A stretch of DNA of 5,986 nt from Planctomycetia bacterium (GTDB lineage: Bacteria; Planctomycetota; UBA11346), in contig SYDV01000244.1 of assembly GCA_005801395.1 (NCBI GenBank), positions 1 to 5,986 of the forward strand, written 5' to 3'. Below, piece by piece: positions 5,795-5,986 of this stretch. Both the position numbers and the translations under genes were made by a program. The notes under the pieces are model-generated. The model had not been told where the DNA came from and did no database searches. It saw nothing but the letters and a program-made list of their open reading frames with translations. Position 1 is the first letter of the stretch, and each line of letters begins with the position of its first letter.

Positions 5795-5986
5795 ATGAGT
5801 GCAACTCAATCGATGAATATCAATGAAGCGAGTAAAGCTTGTGGCTTAAGCCCCAGTGTCCTGCGTATTTGGGAACTTCGTTACGGTTGGCCTAGCCCAA
5901 AACGCAAAACCAATGGCTATCGCGCCTACAACCCCCATCAGGTCCAAGAATTAAAGCGCGCCGCAGATGTAGTAAAAAATGGAACC
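5795..5986 (+). CDS. MerR-family transcriptional regulator, N-terminal part
   Basis: The first 64 codons of a cytoplasmic DNA-binding regulator, cut by the right edge. Residues about 8-62 form a winged helix-turn-helix of the MerR family: NINEASKACGLSPSVLRIWE (the first helices and recognition helix, about 8-27), RYGWPSPKR (29-37), the wing NGYRAYNPHQV (40-50), then a helix QELKRAADVVKNG. The LRxWExRYG form is nearer to the BldC/CarH/LitR branch than to metal-sensing MerR, but the effector domain that would decide ligand and class is outside the window. It is transcribed divergently from the mtnB-like gene from a consensus promoter with a dyad in the spacer, so autoregulation is likely, and control of mtnB and the kinase is possible. 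An in-frame ATG at 5726 could add 23 residues, but it lacks a ribosome binding site. Confidence 0.9.
   Translation, partial: MSATQSMNINEASKACGLSPSVLRIWELRYGWPSPKRKTNGYRAYNPHQVQELKRAADVVKNGT

Overview
The window shows about 6 kb of an ordinary-looking bacterial chromosome of moderate GC content and high coding density. Four genes lie on the minus strand and one partial gene starts on the plus strand at the right edge. No mobile elements, tRNA or rRNA genes, CRISPR repeats or phage genes are visible. The style of the proteins (a PfkB-type kinase with VGFDGFID and GGNGP motifs, a DnaA with a K-x-H recognition loop, a BldC/CarH-like MerR domain) reminds me of the Verrucomicrobiota and the wider PVC group. 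That placement is from memory and is only moderately confident. A Sec signal peptide on the TPR protein shows that some product is exported.

From left to right: (1) 1-1739, minus strand, the first 579 codons of an exported tetratricopeptide-repeat protein that runs off the left edge. (2) 1740-2013, a gap with two small hairpins. (3) 2014-3420, minus strand, dnaA, the replication initiator, complete, with intact ATPase motifs but an altered DNA-recognition loop. (4) 3421-3690, a non-coding gap upstream of dnaA holding one perfect DnaA box and several short inverted repeats. (5) 3691-4830, minus strand, a PfkB/ribokinase-family sugar kinase. (6) 4940-5548, minus strand, a class II aldolase-fold protein best read as methylthioribulose-1-phosphate dehydratase (MtnB). 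(7) 5549-5794, a divergent intergenic region with a perfect-consensus sigma70 promoter on the plus strand and a 12-bp dyad in its spacer. (8) 5795-5986, plus strand, the DNA-binding domain of a MerR-family regulator cut by the right edge.

The mtnB-like gene and the kinase are codirectional, 109 bp apart, and probably cotranscribed. Together they suggest a phosphosugar step, possibly linked to methionine salvage. The divergent MerR-type regulator probably controls its own promoter and may control mtnB. dnaA stands apart from the usual dnaN/recF neighbours, so this need not be the replication origin, although the upstream DnaA box fits autoregulation. I see no clear novel system. The observations most worth a second look are the DnaA recognition-loop substitution, the kinase-mtnB pairing and the dyad inside the MerR promoter.
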